DNA of 64,000 nt from Sediminicoccus sp. KRV36 (GCF_023243115.1 NZ_CP085081.1:744001-808000), one strand, 5' to 3'; counted from the stretch's first letter, positions 19,960-28,954 are shown. The notes: a model not told the origin generated them from the sequence alone. Numbers and translations: made by a program.

Positions 19960-21462
19960 CTACTCTGCAAGAGCCTTGTCCTTGCCCTTGCGGATATTCG
20001 GCATGAGCATGAGGGCCAGCGCGAAGGCCGCGATGCCCAGCATGGTCGCCGAAATCGGGCGCTGGATGAACACCGCCCAATCGCCGCGCGAGAGCAGCAT
20101 GGCGCGGCGCAGATGCTCCTCCATCATCGGGCCGAGCACGAAGCCGATCAGCAGCGGCGCCGGCTCCAGCTTCAGCTTGCTGCACATGTAGCCGAACACG
20201 GTGAAAGCGACTGTCATGTAGACGTCGAACACGTTGTTGTTCAGCGAATAGACGCCGATGCAGCAGAAGACGAGGATCGAGGGGTAGAGGAAGCGGTAGG
20301 GCACCTGCAGCAGCTTCACCCACATGCCGATCATCGGCAGGTTGATGACCAGCAGCATGAGGTTGCCGATCCACATCGAAGCGATCAGGCCCCAGAACAG
20401 GTCGGGCTGGGCTTCCACCATGCGCGGGCCGGGCTGGATCCCTTGGATGATCAGCGCACCCACCATCAGCGCCATCACGGCATTGGAAGGGATGCCCAGC
20501 GTCAGCAGCGGGATGAAGCTGGTCTGTGCCGCCGCATTGTTGGCGGCCTCGGGGCCGGCGACACCTTCGATGGCGCCGGTGCCGAACAGATGCCGGCCCT
20601 TCGACATCTTCCGCTCCATCATATAGGAGCCGAAGGCCGCGAGCGACGCGCCACCGCCCGGCAGGATGCCGAGGAAGCTGCCCACGATCGTGCCGCGCAG
20701 CACGGCGGGCGTGGCCCGCCGGAACTCCTCCTTGGTCAGCCAGAGCGAGCCCACCTTGGAGCTGAGCACGGAGCGCGATTCGGGGCGTTCGAGGTTCAGG
20801 ATGATCTCGGCGATGCCGAACATGCCCATGGCGATGGGCACGAAGCCGATGCCGTCGGACAGCTCAGGAATGCCGAAGGTGAAGCGCTGCTGGCCGGTCT
20901 GCACATCGGTGCCGACCAGGCCGAGCGCCACGCCGAGCACCACCATGCCGACCGCCTTGATGATCGAGCCCTGGGCGAGCACGCAGGCGATGATCAGGCC
21001 CAGTAGCATCAATGAAAAGTAGTCGGCTGGTCCGAAACTCAAGGCCACCTGCGTCAGCAGTGGGCCGGAGGCGGCCACCAGGATGGTGGCGACGGAGCCG
21101 GCGAAGAAGGAGCCGAGTGCCGCGGTGGCGAGTGCGGCCCCCGCGCGCCCGTTGCGCGCCATCTTGTAGCCTTCGAGCGTGGTGACGACCGAACTCACCT
21201 CGCCCGGAAGATTGAGCAGGATGGCCGTGGTCGAGCCGCCATATTGCGCGCCGTAGAAGATGCCGGCCAGCATGATGATGGCCGTGGTCGCGGGCAGGCC
21301 GAAGGTGATCGGCAGCAGCAGCGAGATCGTCGCCACCGGGCCGATGCCGGGCAACACGCCGATGGCGGTGCCGATCAGCGCGCCGAGCAGCGCGAAGCTG
21401 ATGTTCTGGAGTGAGAGTGCCACGCCAAAACCATGCGCGAGGTTGGTGAGAAGAAGTTCCAT
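19960..21462 (-). CDS. tctA: Tripartite tricarboxylate transporter, large membrane subunit TctA
   Basis: The 500-residue inner-membrane protein has about twelve predicted segments and the TctA signatures GVLPGIGPVATISLLLP near the N-terminus, GAQYGGSTTAILLNLPGE and a second internal-repeat motif GILPGGGASLAAFGSYMMER. It forms the permease with TctB and receives substrate from the Bug/TctC receptor. Gene order bug-tctB-tctA, a 23-bp gap after tctB and a terminator after the stop define a complete transporter operon. The substrate is unknown; characterised systems move citrate, tricarballylate or aromatic acids. Confidence 0.96.
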   Translation of the reverse strand: MELLLTNLAHGFGVALSLQNISFALLGALIGTAIGVLPGIGPVATISLLLPITFGLPATTAIIMLAGIFYGAQYGGSTTAILLNLPGEVSSVVTTLEGYKMARNGRAGAALATAALGSFFAGSVATILVAASGPLLTQVALSFGPADYFSLMLLGLIIACVLAQGSIIKAVGMVVLGVALGLVGTDVQTGQQRFTFGIPELSDGIGFVPIAMGMFGIAEIILNLERPESRSVLSSKVGSLWLTKEEFRRATPAVLRGTIVGSFLGILPGGGASLAAFGSYMMERKMSKGRHLFGTGAIEGVAGPEAANNAAAQTSFIPLLTLGIPSNAVMALMVGALIIQGIQPGPRMVEAQPDLFWGLIASMWIGNLMLLVINLPMIGMWVKLLQVPYRFLYPSILVFCCIGVYSLNNNVFDVYMTVAFTVFGYMCSKLKLEPAPLLIGFVLGPMMEEHLRRAMLLSRGDWAVFIQRPISATMLGIAAFALALMLMPNIRKGKDKALAE

Positions 21463-21485
21463 GGTCGCTGTTCCCTATCCCGTTC

Positions 21486-22088
21486 TTAGCTCTGCGGCCA
21501 CAGATTCACGCGGATATCCAATTCGTAGATGAAGACCCACCAGCACAGCACCAGCAGGAAGACCAGCAGGCCGGCGACGCCCTTCTTGGTGTGGGTATGC
21601 TCGGCCGCGCAGCTCACCAGGATGACGGCGGTGAGGGCGGCGAAGAAGCCACCCTTTTCCAGGATCAGGCCGAACAGCGCGACCGAGGCGGAAATGATCG
21701 CGAGCAGCTTCCAGCCGGAGGAGATGGCCATGGCCAGGAAGCCCACCGTGATCCCGAAGCCGACGGCATTGTAGGTCTGGCCGAAGAAGCTCCAGAGCAG
21801 GGGCGAGAACTTCCACCCCAGCGTGCCGACCGCGATGCCCAGCACCAGCGCTCCGGCATCCAGGCCCGTCCACTTCTCCAGCGGATCAGGGCCGCTGAAC
21901 AGGCTGAAGAAGATCACCAGCGCCGCGAGGCCGCCCTGGATATAGAAGACCATCAAAGGCATGTAGCCCGGGCCCATGCGCCGTGCCGTGCCAAGGTTAT
22001 GATCCTGGTTCAGGTAGATGCCGATAAGCGCCACCAGCAACAGAAAGATACCTGAGGCCAGGTCCTTCGCGTTGATCTTCACCTGCAT
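21486..22088 (-). CDS. tctB: Tripartite tricarboxylate transporter, small membrane subunit TctB
   Basis: The 200-residue protein has four to five hydrophobic segments and the TctB pattern LASGIFLLLVALIGIYLNQD followed by GTARRMGPGYMPLM. The frame is open upstream, but the ATG at 22088 (MQVKINAKDL) gives the family start. It lies between the Bug gene (91 bp upstream) and tctA (23 bp downstream) and should form the small subunit of the same permease. Confidence 0.93.
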   Translation of the reverse strand: MQVKINAKDLASGIFLLLVALIGIYLNQDHNLGTARRMGPGYMPLMVFYIQGGLAALVIFFSLFSGPDPLEKWTGLDAGALVLGIAVGTLGWKFSPLLWSFFGQTYNAVGFGITVGFLAMAISSGWKLLAIISASVALFGLILEKGGFFAALTAVILVSCAAEHTHTKKGVAGLLVFLLVLCWWVFIYELDIRVNLWPQS

Positions 22089-22178
22089 AAAGCCGAACTC
22101 CCCATCGTCGTGCCGGACCTTCCGGCATTTCGAACAAACTGCCAAGCACCAAGCGCGCCTGGGATCAAATCTTACGAA

Positions 22179-23165
22179 TCAGTCAGGTTGCGCGCCACTT
22201 TCGCGAACCAGCGCCGCCCAGCCCGTGACCTCGCTCGCGACGAAAGCGGCATACTCCTCGGGCGAGAATTCGCCCGGCGTGCCGCCGATTTCGGCGAAGC
22301 GCGCGCGTGTTTCCGGCATCGCAAGAATGGCCCGAACCTCGCGTGAGAGGCGCTCAACCACGGGTTGCGGCATGCGGGCCGGCCCCGACAACCCGAACCA
22401 GGAGCTGGTCACGAGGTCGTAGCCCTGCTCGCGCAGGGTGGGCACATCGGGGAAGGAGGGGTGCCGCTCGGCGCTGCTCATCGCCACGGCGCGCACGCTG
22501 CCCTGGCGGATATGCGAGGCGGCGGAGGGCAGGCTGTCGCTCATCAGCGGCACCTGGCCGCCGATCACCGCCGTCATCGCCGGGCCTGCGCCACGGAAGG
22601 GAATGTGGTTGATCTCGCGCCCCAGGATCTGGCCCATGCGCACGATCAGCAGGTGGTTGGAACTGCCCGCGCCGCTGCTGGCCATGTCGAGGCCGCGCGG
22701 CGTGCTGCGATGGATGCGCGCGAAATCCGCCATGGTGACGATGCCCGAGCGCGGGTTGGCGACGAACACCGAGGGGTTGAGCGTGAGCAGCGCGACATGA
22801 CTGAAATCCCGCACGGCGTCATAGCGCACATTGGGATAAAGTGCTGGCGAGATGCCATGGCTCGCGATGTTCGAAAGCACGAGCGTATGGCCATCGGGGG
22901 CCGCCTGGGCCGCCATCAGGCTGCCCACCGTGGCGCCGGCGCCGGGCCGGTTCTCGATGATGATGGGCTGGCCCAGGCGCTCCTGCAGCGGCCCGGCGAC
23001 CAGGCGCGCGATGAGGTCTGTCGTGCCGCCCGGGGCGAAGGGGACGATCAGCCGGATCGGCTGGGACGGCCAGCCCTGCGCGCGCGCCGCGCGGGGCTGC
23101 ACCGAAGCGGGCAGCACAGACGCCGCGGCCATGAGCGCGTGGCGGCGCATCAGCTTTCCGGACAT
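22179..23165 (-). CDS. Bug/TctC-type periplasmic receptor of the TctAB transporter
   Basis: The 328-residue protein carries a signal peptide (RRHALMAAASVLPASVQPRA, then ARAQ) and the Bug motif QPIRLIVPFAPGGTTDLIAR, with IIENRPGAGATVGSLMAAQA following. It is the first gene of the bug-tctB-tctA operon and is therefore the likely cognate receptor. It is divergent from the M20-creatininase-ApbA operon, which suggests it imports the substrate of those enzymes. Start at 23165 (MSGKLMRRHAL) or 23150 (MRRHAL); both keep the signal peptide. Confidence 0.93.
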   Translation of the reverse strand: MSGKLMRRHALMAAASVLPASVQPRAARAQGWPSQPIRLIVPFAPGGTTDLIARLVAGPLQERLGQPIIIENRPGAGATVGSLMAAQAAPDGHTLVLSNIASHGISPALYPNVRYDAVRDFSHVALLTLNPSVFVANPRSGIVTMADFARIHRSTPRGLDMASSGAGSSNHLLIVRMGQILGREINHIPFRGAGPAMTAVIGGQVPLMSDSLPSAASHIRQGSVRAVAMSSAERHPSFPDVPTLREQGYDLVTSSWFGLSGPARMPQPVVERLSREVRAILAMPETRARFAEIGGTPGEFSPEEYAAFVASEVTGWAALVRESGAQPD

Positions 23166-23191
23166 CCTGCACCCCCGCTCATTTCTGGCCC

Positions 23192-23210
23192 GATCATTTG
23201 TGGCTTGATC
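23192..23210. promoter_or_regulatory. Inverted repeat between divergent transporter and hydrolase operons
   Basis: A perfect dyad GATCA-N9-TGATC lies in the 174-bp divergent region, 27 bp from the Bug start and 130 bp from the M20 start. It could be an operator shared by both operons. No regulator gene adjoins it. Confidence 0.35.
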
Positions 23211-23339
23211 AAGGCGCTTTCTGGGCGGGGCTATCGCACGCGGCCCTGGCCATCGCAAGCGCCACGACTGGACATGCCCCGGGGCGAGGGGGAGGATGCT
23301 GCGACGCACCAGACGCGGCACAGCAGCAACGAGGCCAGC

Positions 23340-24515
23340 ATGCTCACCAATGATCCAGAGACCCGCATTCGCGAACAGGCCGCGGCCCTGGAGCCCCGCC
23401 TGATCGAATTGCGGCGCGACATCCACAGCCATCCCGAACTCGCCTTCGAGGAGGTGCGCACCGCCGGCATCGTCGCCGCCGAACTCACCCGCATGGGGAT
23501 TTCGCATCGCACCGGCGTGGGCCGCACGGGGGTGGTGGGCGTGATCGAGGGGGCGCGGCCCGGGCCGACGCTGGCGCTGCGCGCCGACATGGACGCGCTG
23601 CCCATCCATGAGGAAACCGGCCAGCCCTTCGCGAGCAAGCTGGACGGCAAGATGCATGCCTGCGGGCATGACATCCACACGGTCACGCTGCTGGGTGCGG
23701 CCGAAATACTGAACGGCCTGCGCGAGAATCTCGCCGGCCGCATCGTGCTGATCTTCCAGCCGGCCGAGGAGGTGCTGGAAGGGGCACCCGCCATGATCGC
23801 CGATGGCGCCGCCGATGGCGTGGACATGGCGATCGGCTTCCACAACCACCCGAATGAGCCGGTGGGCACCTTCGGTTTCGTGCGCGGGCCTTCGCTCGCC
23901 GCCTCGGACCGCTTCGACATCATCCTGCGCGGCAAGTCGGGCCATGCGGCGCACCCTTACGCGGCGGTGGACCCGATTGTGGGTGCGGCGCATATCATCA
24001 CGCAATTGCAGACGGTGGTGAGCCGCGAGCAGAAGCCGCTGCATCCCTGCGTGGTCACCGTCGGCATGTTCCAGGCCGGCACGACCTACAACATCATCCC
24101 CGAGCGCGTGCATCTGAAGGGCACCGTGCGCACCCTGCACGCCGAAGCGCGGGACGTGGCGGAAAACGCGATCCGCCGGCTGGTGGAACACACCGCCGCC
24201 GCGATGCGCATGGAGGCCACCATCACCTATCGCCGCATGGTGGCGAGCCTGGTGAATGACGACCGCGTGCTTGAACCCGCCATCGCCAGCGTGCGCGCGC
24301 ATTTCGGCGAGGTGGTGCATGAGGGCCAGCCCTCCATGGGGGCCGAGGATTTTTCCGCCTTCGCCGAGCGAGTGCCGGCCTTCCATCTGGGTGTCGGCGC
24401 CGGCGCGCCGGGCCGGGATGACCGGCTGCACAATGCGAATTACCAGCCGGATGAGCGGTGCATCGCCCTCGGCGTGCAGGCGCTGAGCCGCATCGCGGTG
24501 GATATGCTGGCGTGA
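23340..24515 (+). CDS. M20-family amidohydrolase/aminoacylase
   Basis: The 391-residue protein is an M20D-type metallohydrolase that cleaves N-acyl amino acids or similar amides. It shows the N-terminal RRDIHSHPELAFEE segment, LRADMDALPIHEETG, the metal-binding MHACGHDIHTVTLLG, QPAEEVLEGAPAMI and the dimerisation-domain RGKSGHAAHPYAAVDPI. The C-terminal MGAEDFSAF is also conserved. The ATG at 23340 follows a GAGG site; the frame is open further upstream without family similarity. The stop overlaps the GTG of the creatininase-family gene (GTGA), and an ApbA-like gene follows, so three enzymes are translationally coupled. Confidence 0.93.
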   Translation: MLTNDPETRIREQAAALEPRLIELRRDIHSHPELAFEEVRTAGIVAAELTRMGISHRTGVGRTGVVGVIEGARPGPTLALRADMDALPIHEETGQPFASKLDGKMHACGHDIHTVTLLGAAEILNGLRENLAGRIVLIFQPAEEVLEGAPAMIADGAADGVDMAIGFHNHPNEPVGTFGFVRGPSLAASDRFDIILRGKSGHAAHPYAAVDPIVGAAHIITQLQTVVSREQKPLHPCVVTVGMFQAGTTYNIIPERVHLKGTVRTLHAEARDVAENAIRRLVEHTAAAMRMEATITYRRMVASLVNDDRVLEPAIASVRAHFGEVVHEGQPSMGAEDFSAFAERVPAFHLGVGAGAPGRDDRLHNANYQPDERCIALGVQALSRIAVDMLA

Positions 24516-25279
24516 AGATCGCGGAGCTTCCGGCACCCGAAGTCGCGGCCCGCATCGCCGCCGGCCATGCCGTGCTGCTGCCCATGGGCAGCACCGAGAC
24601 GCATGGCCCCGGCATGCCCATGGGCGACTACATCTTCGCCGAGGAGATCGCGCTGCGCATCGCGCAATCGGCGGGTGATGCGCTGGTGGCGCCACCGCTG
24701 CCCTTTGGCGGCGTGGATTTCTTCCGCGGCGTGCCCGGGGGTGTGGCGCTCAGCACGCCTACACTCACGGCGCTGATCACGGAGATCCTGGTGGCGCTGC
24801 ATGCGGGGGGGGCGAGGCGCATCCTCATCATCAACGGCCATGGCGGGAATATCCCCTCCATCGAGGATGCCCAGCGCGCGCTTCGCCTCACGCAGGGCGC
24901 CATCATCCCGGTGCTGCATCTCTGGAAATCCGCCTTCCCCTGGCAGGTGGAGCTGGGGGGTTCGGCCGCGGCACTGGGCCATGGCGGGGATCCGGTGGCC
25001 TCGGTGGGGATGCATCTGCGGCCTGAGCTGTGCCTGCCGGAAAACTTTACGCCGCGCGCGGCACCGGAGCCTTTCCTGGGCCTGCCGGTCAGCGGCTTCG
25101 GCACCATCCGTGCGGAGGGCGTGGATTTCGGCGTGCCCATCGAATTGCCGGAAATCGCGCCCGGCGGCGTGCAGGCGGCGGACCCCTCCGGCGCCAACCG
25201 CGAACTCGGCGCGCGCATCGTGGCGCGCCACGTCGCCGCTGCCACCGCCTTGCTCATCGCCATGAAGGCCACGCCATGA
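24512..25279 (+). CDS. Creatininase-family amidohydrolase
   Basis: The 255-residue protein matches the creatininase family of metal-dependent cyclic-amide or formamide hydrolases. Metal-ligand motifs are visible: PMGSTETHGPGMPMGDY near residue 25 and ILIINGHGGN near residue 108, then the late GMHLRPELCLPE. The start is a GTG whose GTGA overlaps the M20 stop, and its own stop overlaps the ATG of the next gene (ATGA). Family members act on creatinine, riboflavin precursors or mycofactocin; none of these partners is nearby, so the substrate is unknown. Context suggests it acts on the same pathway as the M20 enzyme. Confidence 0.9.
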   Translation: MKIAELPAPEVAARIAAGHAVLLPMGSTETHGPGMPMGDYIFAEEIALRIAQSAGDALVAPPLPFGGVDFFRGVPGGVALSTPTLTALITEILVALHAGGARRILIINGHGGNIPSIEDAQRALRLTQGAIIPVLHLWKSAFPWQVELGGSAAALGHGGDPVASVGMHLRPELCLPENFTPRAAPEPFLGLPVSGFGTIRAEGVDFGVPIELPEIAPGGVQAADPSGANRELGARIVARHVAAATALLIAMKATP

Positions 25280-26217
25280 AGATCACGGTATTCGGAACCG
25301 GCGCCATTGGCAGCCATGTCGCGGCCCGGTTGGCGCAGGCTGGCCGTGCCGAGGTCAGCGTCATCGCGCGCGGCCCGCAGCTGGACGCGATCCGCGCGCG
25401 CGGCATCACGGTGCAGGCCCCCGATGGCGATTTCCAGGTGCGCCCGCGCGCCGAGCAGGATGCCGCCGCCCTCGGCCCGCAGGATGCCGTGATCGTCACC
25501 GTGAAGGCCCCCGCCCTGACCAGCGTGGCCGAGGCCATCACGCCGCTGCTGGGCCCCGAGACGCCGGTGGTGTTCGTCATCAACGGCATTCCCTGGTGGT
25601 GGGGCGAAAATCTCACCACGCTCGATCCCGGCGGCGTGGTGCGTGGTCGCGTCGGCCTGCGCCGCACGATCGGCGGCGTGGTGTGGTCCGCATGCACGGT
25701 GACGGAGCCAGGCGTGGTGAAGGTGCAAAGTGCGACCAGCCGCGTCATCTTCGGCGAGCTGGACAACAGCCTGAGCCCGCGCATCCAGGCGATCGCCGCC
25801 GCCCTGGACGGGCCGGGCATGGGCGGTGTCGCCACCACTGACATCCGCACGGCGATCTGGACCAAGCTGCTCAACAACCTGACCAACGGCCCGATCTGTC
25901 TGCTCACGCGGCGGGACATGACGACCACCTTCACGGACCCCGCGATCCTCGCCGCCGCCAAGGCCGTGATGCATGAGGGGCTGGCGATCGCGGCCGCACT
26001 GGGCCACGCGGTGCCGGGGGACCCGGAGGCGCAGATCCTGCGCTCCATCGGCATCGCGCATAAGCCGTCCATCCTGCAGGATCTGGAGGCGGGGCGGACG
26101 CTGGAATTCGAGGCGCTGCTGAGCGTGCCGCTGCAATTGGCGCGGGAGGCGGGGGTGGCGACGCCAATGCTCGAACTGCTGGTGGCGCTGGCCCGGCAGG
26201 GTTCCTTCGCGGCATAG
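25276..26217 (+). CDS. ApbA/PanE-family 2-ketoacid reductase (ketopantoate-reductase-like)
   Basis: The 313-residue protein begins with a Rossmann NADP-binding motif (MKITVFGTGAIGSHVAARLA) and has the family central segment (VVFVINGIPWWW) and the C-terminal KLLNNLTNGPICLLTRRDM followed by a helical domain. The fold is that of ketopantoate reductase, but its coupling to M20 and creatininase-family genes suggests a catabolic ketoacid reductase rather than pantothenate synthesis. The ATG overlaps the preceding stop. It is the last gene of this trio. Confidence 0.88.
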   Translation: MKITVFGTGAIGSHVAARLAQAGRAEVSVIARGPQLDAIRARGITVQAPDGDFQVRPRAEQDAAALGPQDAVIVTVKAPALTSVAEAITPLLGPETPVVFVINGIPWWWGENLTTLDPGGVVRGRVGLRRTIGGVVWSACTVTEPGVVKVQSATSRVIFGELDNSLSPRIQAIAAALDGPGMGGVATTDIRTAIWTKLLNNLTNGPICLLTRRDMTTTFTDPAILAAAKAVMHEGLAIAAALGHAVPGDPEAQILRSIGIAHKPSILQDLEAGRTLEFEALLSVPLQLAREAGVATPMLELLVALARQGSFAA

Positions 26218-26307
26218 CGCCGGCCGCCCCGGCCGCGCGGCGATCGCGGGACAAGCCGCGAGACTGCTTCCTGGGTTGCGTCCTGGATTGCTCCCTGGGG
26301 GCGGCGC

Positions 26308-27294
26308 TCAGCTTTCCGCGCGGATGTTGTTGGCGCGCACCACCTCGCCCCAGCGCGCGTCATCCTGCGCCATCATGCGGCCCATGCCCGCGGCCGTGCC
26401 GCCGCCGGGTTCATCGCCGCGGCTGGTCATGCGCTCCCGCGTCGCCGGGTCGGCCAGGGCCTGGTTCAACGCGGCGTTGAGGCGGGTGACGATTTCAGGC
26501 GGCGTGCCGCGCGGGGCGAAGATGCCGATCCAGGCGTAGAAGGCGAAATCCCGCAGGCCCTGCTGCTCGGCCGTGGCGATGTCGGGGAAGGCGGGGCTGC
26601 GGGCCTCGCCCGTCACCAGGATGCCGCGCAGCTGGTCGGCCCGCAGGAAGGGTGCTGCGGCCGATACGCCGTCGAACATCAGGCTGAAGCGGCCGGCGAT
26701 GAAATCCGCCATGGCGGCCGCCGAACCGCGATAGGGCACATGCGTCATCTTGGGCTGGCCCAGGCGCTCGCGGAGCAACTCCATGGCGATATGCGTCAGG
26801 CTGCCGGCGTTGGTCGAGCCATACTGGATCGAACCCTGTGGCTGGGCCGCGATCCAGGCGCGCAGCCCCGCCAGGTCCCGGACATGCATCGAGGGGTGGG
26901 CGCACAGGACCAGGGAGGAGCGCAGCGCGAGGCCGATCGCCACCAGCTCCCGCGGGTCGATCATCATGCCGTCCATGGTGTGTGGATTGATCGTCATGGA
27001 TGAGCTGTTGCCGGCCAGGATGGTGTAACCATCGGGGCGGGAGCGCAGCACGGCCTCGGTCCCGAGATTGCCGCCGGCACCGCCGCGATTGTCGATCACG
27101 ACCGCCACGCCCAGCGCGTTCTGCAGGCCGGGCAGGATGGCACGGGCTGCGAAATCCGTCTGCCCGCCGGGTGGGAAGCCCACGATCATCGTCACGGGCC
27201 GGGTGGGATTCCAGATGCCCTGGGCGCGCACCCAGGGGCCAGGGAGCACCCCGCCCGCCAGGGCGAGGCCGCTGCGACGTGTCAGCGCATCCAT
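26308..27294 (-). CDS. Bug-type periplasmic solute receptor
   Basis: The 328-residue protein has an N-terminal export signal (LTRRSGLALAGGVLPGPWVR, then AQG) and the Bug pattern RPVTMIVGFPPGGQTDFAAR, followed by VVIDNRGGAGGNLGTEAVLR. GFPPGG replaces the more common PYAPGG. It is convergent with the M20-creatininase-ApbA operon and not linked to its own tctAB, so it may be an orphan or share the TctAB permease at 19960-22088. The substrate is unknown. Confidence 0.9.
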   Translation of the reverse strand: MDALTRRSGLALAGGVLPGPWVRAQGIWNPTRPVTMIVGFPPGGQTDFAARAILPGLQNALGVAVVIDNRGGAGGNLGTEAVLRSRPDGYTILAGNSSSMTINPHTMDGMMIDPRELVAIGLALRSSLVLCAHPSMHVRDLAGLRAWIAAQPQGSIQYGSTNAGSLTHIAMELLRERLGQPKMTHVPYRGSAAAMADFIAGRFSLMFDGVSAAAPFLRADQLRGILVTGEARSPAFPDIATAEQQGLRDFAFYAWIGIFAPRGTPPEIVTRLNAALNQALADPATRERMTSRGDEPGGGTAAGMGRMMAQDDARWGEVVRANNIRAES

Positions 27295-27358
27295 GCGTTG
27301 TCTCTCCCGGCTGACCCGAATGTAACGCCGCTTCGTTCACGCCGCCAAGGGAGCGGGC

Positions 27359-28453
27359 TCAGCGCGGCGGCTGGGCGGCCCGGGCTTCGGTCAATTCCCG
27401 CTGGGCGGTTTGCAGGGCGGTGCGCAATTGCGCGGCCGCGGCCTCGGCCGCCGTGATCCGGGCCTGGAGGGCGCTGCGTTCCGTCGCGGCGGTGGCGCTG
27501 GCCTGGGCGGCGGCGGCCTCGGCGGCCGTGATGCGCGCCTGGAGGGCGGTGCGCTCCGTCGCGGCGGCGGCCGTGGCCTGGGCGGTTGCGGCTTCGGCCG
27601 CCGTGATGCGGGCCTCAAGCGCCGTCCGCTGGGTGGCGGCGGCGGCTTCGGCGGCGGCGACGCGCGCCTCCAGCGCGGTGCGCTGGGCCGTCATCGCCTG
27701 GGCGGCGGCGGCGATCCGTTGGTCACGCTGGCCGATTTCGGCGGTGGCGGTGGCGATGGCCTGGGCCAGGGCGGCCTGGGCCTGGGCCGTGGCGCCCTCC
27801 GCCGTGCGCAGGCGCGTTTCCAGCAGGGCGATGGCAGCCACGCGCTGGTCGAGCTCGGCGCGCATCGCCGCACCCTCGAAGCGGGCGAGATCCACATCGG
27901 TGCGCAGCGCCTGCGCCTCGGCCTCGCTGTTGGCCTGCAGGGCAGCGAGGGCGGCCTGGGCGGCGGCCAGCTGCTGGCGCGCCGCTTCGGCACGGGCCGG
28001 GGCCGTGGCGGCCAGGCTGCCCGGGGCCGAGCTCAGCGCCTCGGCCACCAGCTGGCAGCTGCGCAGCTGGCGTTCGCCCAGGAAGATTCCGCCAGCCAGG
28101 TCAAAGCGACGATCCGAGGTGGCGGGGCCGGCGAAGCGGATGCTCCAGCGTTCGCCGCCGCGGTTGCGGTCCACCACCGCCGTCATCTGGCCGCCCTCGA
28201 TGCGGGCGCTGAAGCGGCTGGTGTCATCCTGGCCCTGCGCGGTCCGGCCGCTGCGGGTGCGGGTCACCGCATTCTGCGCGATGGGGGCGATGAAGCGCTC
28301 GGTGAAGGCGGGTTGCGCGCCGTTGGCGGAGCAGCTCATCGCGAATTGCCAGTTGCCGTCATACTCCACGGCCTGGGCGGGCGCCGCGAGAAGCAGGAAC
28401 AACCCGGTCGCGAGCTGGGCGGAGCGAGCCGCCATCAAGGGGGTGCTGGGCAT
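27359..28453 (-). CDS. Exported alanine-rich coiled-coil protein
   Basis: I do not recognise a family. The 364-residue product starts at 28453 after GGAGG and has a signal peptide (ATGLFLLLAAPAQA). Residues about 28-140 look like a compact extracytoplasmic domain with two cysteines (MSCSANG and RSCQLV) that could form a disulphide. The rest is a long helix, Ala/Glu/Arg-rich, ending in near-identical 25-residue repeats (ERTALQARITAAEAAAAQ). It is transcribed after azlCD on the same strand, 168 bp downstream of azlD. A periplasmic structural or scaffold role is possible; nothing indicates an enzyme. Confidence 0.75.
   Translation of the reverse strand: MPSTPLMAARSAQLATGLFLLLAAPAQAVEYDGNWQFAMSCSANGAQPAFTERFIAPIAQNAVTRTRSGRTAQGQDDTSRFSARIEGGQMTAVVDRNRGGERWSIRFAGPATSDRRFDLAGGIFLGERQLRSCQLVAEALSSAPGSLAATAPARAEAARQQLAAAQAALAALQANSEAEAQALRTDVDLARFEGAAMRAELDQRVAAIALLETRLRTAEGATAQAQAALAQAIATATAEIGQRDQRIAAAAQAMTAQRTALEARVAAAEAAAATQRTALEARITAAEAATAQATAAAATERTALQARITAAEAAAAQASATAATERSALQARITAAEAAAAQLRTALQTAQRELTEARAAQPPR
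27425..27688 (-). repeat. In-frame 75-bp tandem repeats
   Basis: About three and a half units of 75 bp encode the 25-residue coiled-coil repeat TERTALQARITAAEAAAAQ with a seven-residue QASATAAT-like remainder. Units diverge mainly at the junctions. Confidence 0.75.
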
Positions 28454-28621
28454 GGGCGGCGAGCCTCCGTGGTGTTTGCTAGGGGTCTTGGCTGGGGGGG
28501 TCTGGGCTGGTGGGGTGCAATGTGACGGCGCAGAGAAGCAGGGATTTTCCCGGCTCACAATCTGGCAATTTTGCCCGGGGCTGCTGGCCTGGGCGGTCAA
28601 GCGGCGCCGTTTTGGGCGGGT

Positions 28622-28954
28622 TCAGGGCCTGGCGCCCCCGGTCCAGGCAGCCACCAGCAGCGTCAGGGCCAGGCCGGCCAGCAGCGGCTGCAAAAGACCG
28701 CCGCGCCAGGTGAGCATGGCGATGGCCGCGCAAAGCCCCGCGATTCGCGCCGCGGCGGGGATGCTGGCCAACCCCCCGCCGGGCGCCAGGATCGCCAGGG
28801 CGATGAAGGCGGCCAGCGTGGCCAGGGCCACCGACGCCGCCCAGCGGATCAGGGGGTGATCGGGGCGCAGCCGCCCGGCCACCAGCAGCCCCGCGCCCCG
28901 CAGGCCGATGCAGGCGAGGATCAGCAGCAGCAACGCGAGTTCAGCGCCGCCCAC
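28622..28954 (-). CDS. azlD: AzlD-family branched-chain amino-acid exporter subunit
   Basis: The 110-residue hydrophobic protein has three to four membrane segments and starts with GTG at 28954, overlapping the azlC stop by 14 bp. Size and location match AzlD, the small subunit that pairs with AzlC. The motif IGLRGAGLLVAGRL and the central AALATLAAFIALAIL-type segment fit the family. The frame is open upstream without matching sequence. Substrates in characterised systems are azaleucine, valine or other branched-chain amino acids. Confidence 0.85.
   Translation of the reverse strand: MGGAELALLLLILACIGLRGAGLLVAGRLRPDHPLIRWAASVALATLAAFIALAILAPGGGLASIPAAARIAGLCAAIAMLTWRGGLLQPLLAGLALTLLVAAWTGGARP

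Noticed and set aside
22179..24695. Long continuous minus-strand frame (838 codons) including the Bug gene
   Set aside because: Only the last 328 residues match a Bug protein with a signal peptide. The upstream part is antisense to the M20 gene and has no similarity.
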